34,501 bases of DNA from RI-92 sp037384645 (GTDB lineage: Bacteria; Pseudomonadota; Gammaproteobacteria; UBA6429; Thiohalophilaceae), in NCBI GenBank assembly GCA_037384645.1, contig JARRNT010000054.1, positions 1 to 34,501 on the forward strand. The letters are read 5' to 3'. The notes beneath the pieces are model-generated. The model worked only from the letters and a program-made list of their open reading frames with translations. It did no database searches and was not told the origin of the DNA. Shown here in pieces: positions 33,875-34,501 of the stretch. The position numbers were made by a program, and so were the translations under genes. Position 1 is the first letter of the stretch, and the number at the start of each line of letters is the position of its first letter.

Positions 33875-34190
33875 GTGACGGTTTCTCCATCAATTATATC
33901 TATCCGGATAAAGCACCACTGCACAGTCTTTTATTAGATAAAGCGAGTCAATTTTTCTCTACCTGCAACCGCCCAACGGCGGCATCAATATGGAGCGATA
34001 TCCATTACTGATAAGATTGGCTCATGTATTGTAAATTTACCAGCTCTATCAGCGGATATAACGCAGATTTCATTACATCGGGCCGAGGTAGTGAGCAAAC
34101 AGGCCATGGCAGGTGCTTGCTGAGTTCTGAGCTTCTTCATTGGGGGAATGGTTATGAGGGTGTAGCGGGTTCCGATGTCGCGTTCCTGAT
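33875..34190. other. intergenic region without a supportable gene
   Basis: About 315 bp. A 64-codon plus-strand frame (34024-34218) runs into the palindrome that follows, and a 102-codon minus-strand frame (33985-34293) crosses it; both lack recognisable motifs and a credible ribosome-binding site and are not called. The region becomes AT-rich towards 34190. Confidence 0.6.
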
Positions 34191-34277
34191 TTTTAAATTT
34201 ATATTTATTTTTAAATGAATTATTTCGCCCCCGGCGAGAGCGAAATAATTCATTGAAAAAAGAAATTAAATTTAAAA
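34191..34277. repeat. 87-bp AT-rich imperfect palindrome
   Basis: The arms 34191-34228 and 34240-34277 are 38 nt each and complementary at 33 positions; the innermost 15 bp (AATGAATTATTTCGC with its exact complement) are perfect. The loop is CCCCGGCGAGA, GC-rich in an otherwise very AT-rich element. Composition is strikingly unlike the surrounding sequence. It could be a cruciform-forming element, a bidirectional terminator, or a small mobile-element remnant; no terminal target duplication was identified. Confidence 0.7.
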
Positions 34278-34296
34278 CCCTATGCCACTGCACTTA

Positions 34297-34382
34297 GAAC
34301 CTCTACGAGGTTCATCAAGTATTCTCTGAACCCTCCGGGTTCTGGTCGGATTCCGGATAAACGCTTCGCGTTTTCCGGAATG
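34297..34382 (-). repeat. dispersed hairpin repeat, copy B, downstream of the aminotransferase
   Basis: Three hairpins in a row. The first is GAACCTC - TAC - GAGGTTC (about 34297-34313, perfect 7-bp stem), the second GAACCC - TCC - GGGTTC, and the third CCGGATAAACGC - TTC - GCGTTTTCCGG (34353-34378). The last two lie in the 61 nt (34322-34382, read on the minus strand) homologous to copy A at 25580-25640. The element begins about 35 nt after the aminotransferase stop, in the sense direction of that gene, as copy A does after cysZ. Confidence 0.8.
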
Positions 34383-34417
34383 ACAAACACAAAATCATTG
34401 GCGCTCACAAAACAACA

Positions 34418-34501
34418 CTACTTCAAAAACGCCCGCAACCGTTCCACCCCCTCCTCCAACCGCTCCAGCGAGGTCGTGTACGCCACCCGCACATGCGTCT
34501 C
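34418..34501 (-). CDS. 3' end of a class I aminotransferase (continues beyond the window)
   Basis: Only the last 27 codons and the TAG (34418-34420) are present. The segment THVRVAYTTSLERLEEGVER and the ending LRAFLK match the C-terminus of aspartate aminotransferase-like (AspC/AlaC type) PLP enzymes, in which the conserved Arg of xxxVRxAY binds the substrate carboxylate. The exact enzyme cannot be identified from this fragment. Confidence 0.75.
   Translation of the reverse strand, partial: ETHVRVAYTTSLERLEEGVERLRAFLK

Noticed and set aside
34024..34218. 64-codon plus-strand open frame
   Set aside because: Ends inside the palindrome in a Phe/Ile/Lys run; no similarity recognised.
33985..34293. 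102-codon minus-strand open frame over the AT-rich palindrome
   Set aside because: It crosses both palindrome arms (Lys/Phe/Asn-rich translation), with no motif or ribosome-binding site.

Overview
This window is chromosomal DNA from a gammaproteobacterium with moderately high GC content. The evidence is the gene content and gene order: the yciV-yciO / trpS / scpA-scpB-rluB block, the smc-zipA-ligA block (ZipA is a gammaproteobacterial division protein), CysZ, an E. coli-type SpeD, and a complete fimT-pilV-pilW-pilX-pilY1-pilE minor-pilin operon. I cannot name a genus. I saw no tRNA, rRNA, CRISPR array, insertion sequence or prophage.

Layout. 180-608 (+) is a small protein resembling the N-terminal part of Ycf46-like AAA proteins. 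643-6646 (-) reads, in transcription order, PHP phosphoesterase (YciV/Rnm), YciO, TrpS, ScpA, ScpB, RluB and a MagIII/EndoIII-like glycosylase. Divergent from it, 6729-9186 (+) carries an unrecognised protein, YciB, a YciI-like protein and a parvulin-type prolyl isomerase, closed by a strong hairpin. A hairpin-rich region of about 480 bp without genes precedes the type IV pilus minor-pilin operon (9704-16549, +). 16560-22955 (-) is Smc, ZipA, LigA. 23083-25527 (+) is QueF, an FGGY sugar kinase without a normal start codon, and CysZ.

From 25.5 kb rightwards the content is more accessory. It holds a glycine-zipper stress-type protein, a permease split over two genes, a divergent MBL-fold hydrolase with a coupled zinc-ribbon protein, a HisC-like aminotransferase with an overlapping methyltransferase, two unrelated ZIP metal transporters facing each other, a truncated phosphatidylserine decarboxylase remnant, SpeD, a NifX-like protein, a small conserved hypothetical, and the 3' end of an aminotransferase entering from the right edge.

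Functionally the left two thirds is housekeeping: chromosome condensation (Smc with ScpA and ScpB), DNA ligation, division (ZipA, YciB), rRNA and tRNA modification, and pilus assembly. The most unusual non-genic signals are a dispersed hairpin repeat present twice (25580-25640 and, inverted, 34322-34382), whose stem differences are all compensatory; a very AT-rich 87-bp palindrome (34191-34277); and the hairpin cluster ahead of the pilin operon. I did not find a convincing new multi-gene system. The nearest candidate is the split permease / MBL hydrolase / zinc-ribbon cluster.
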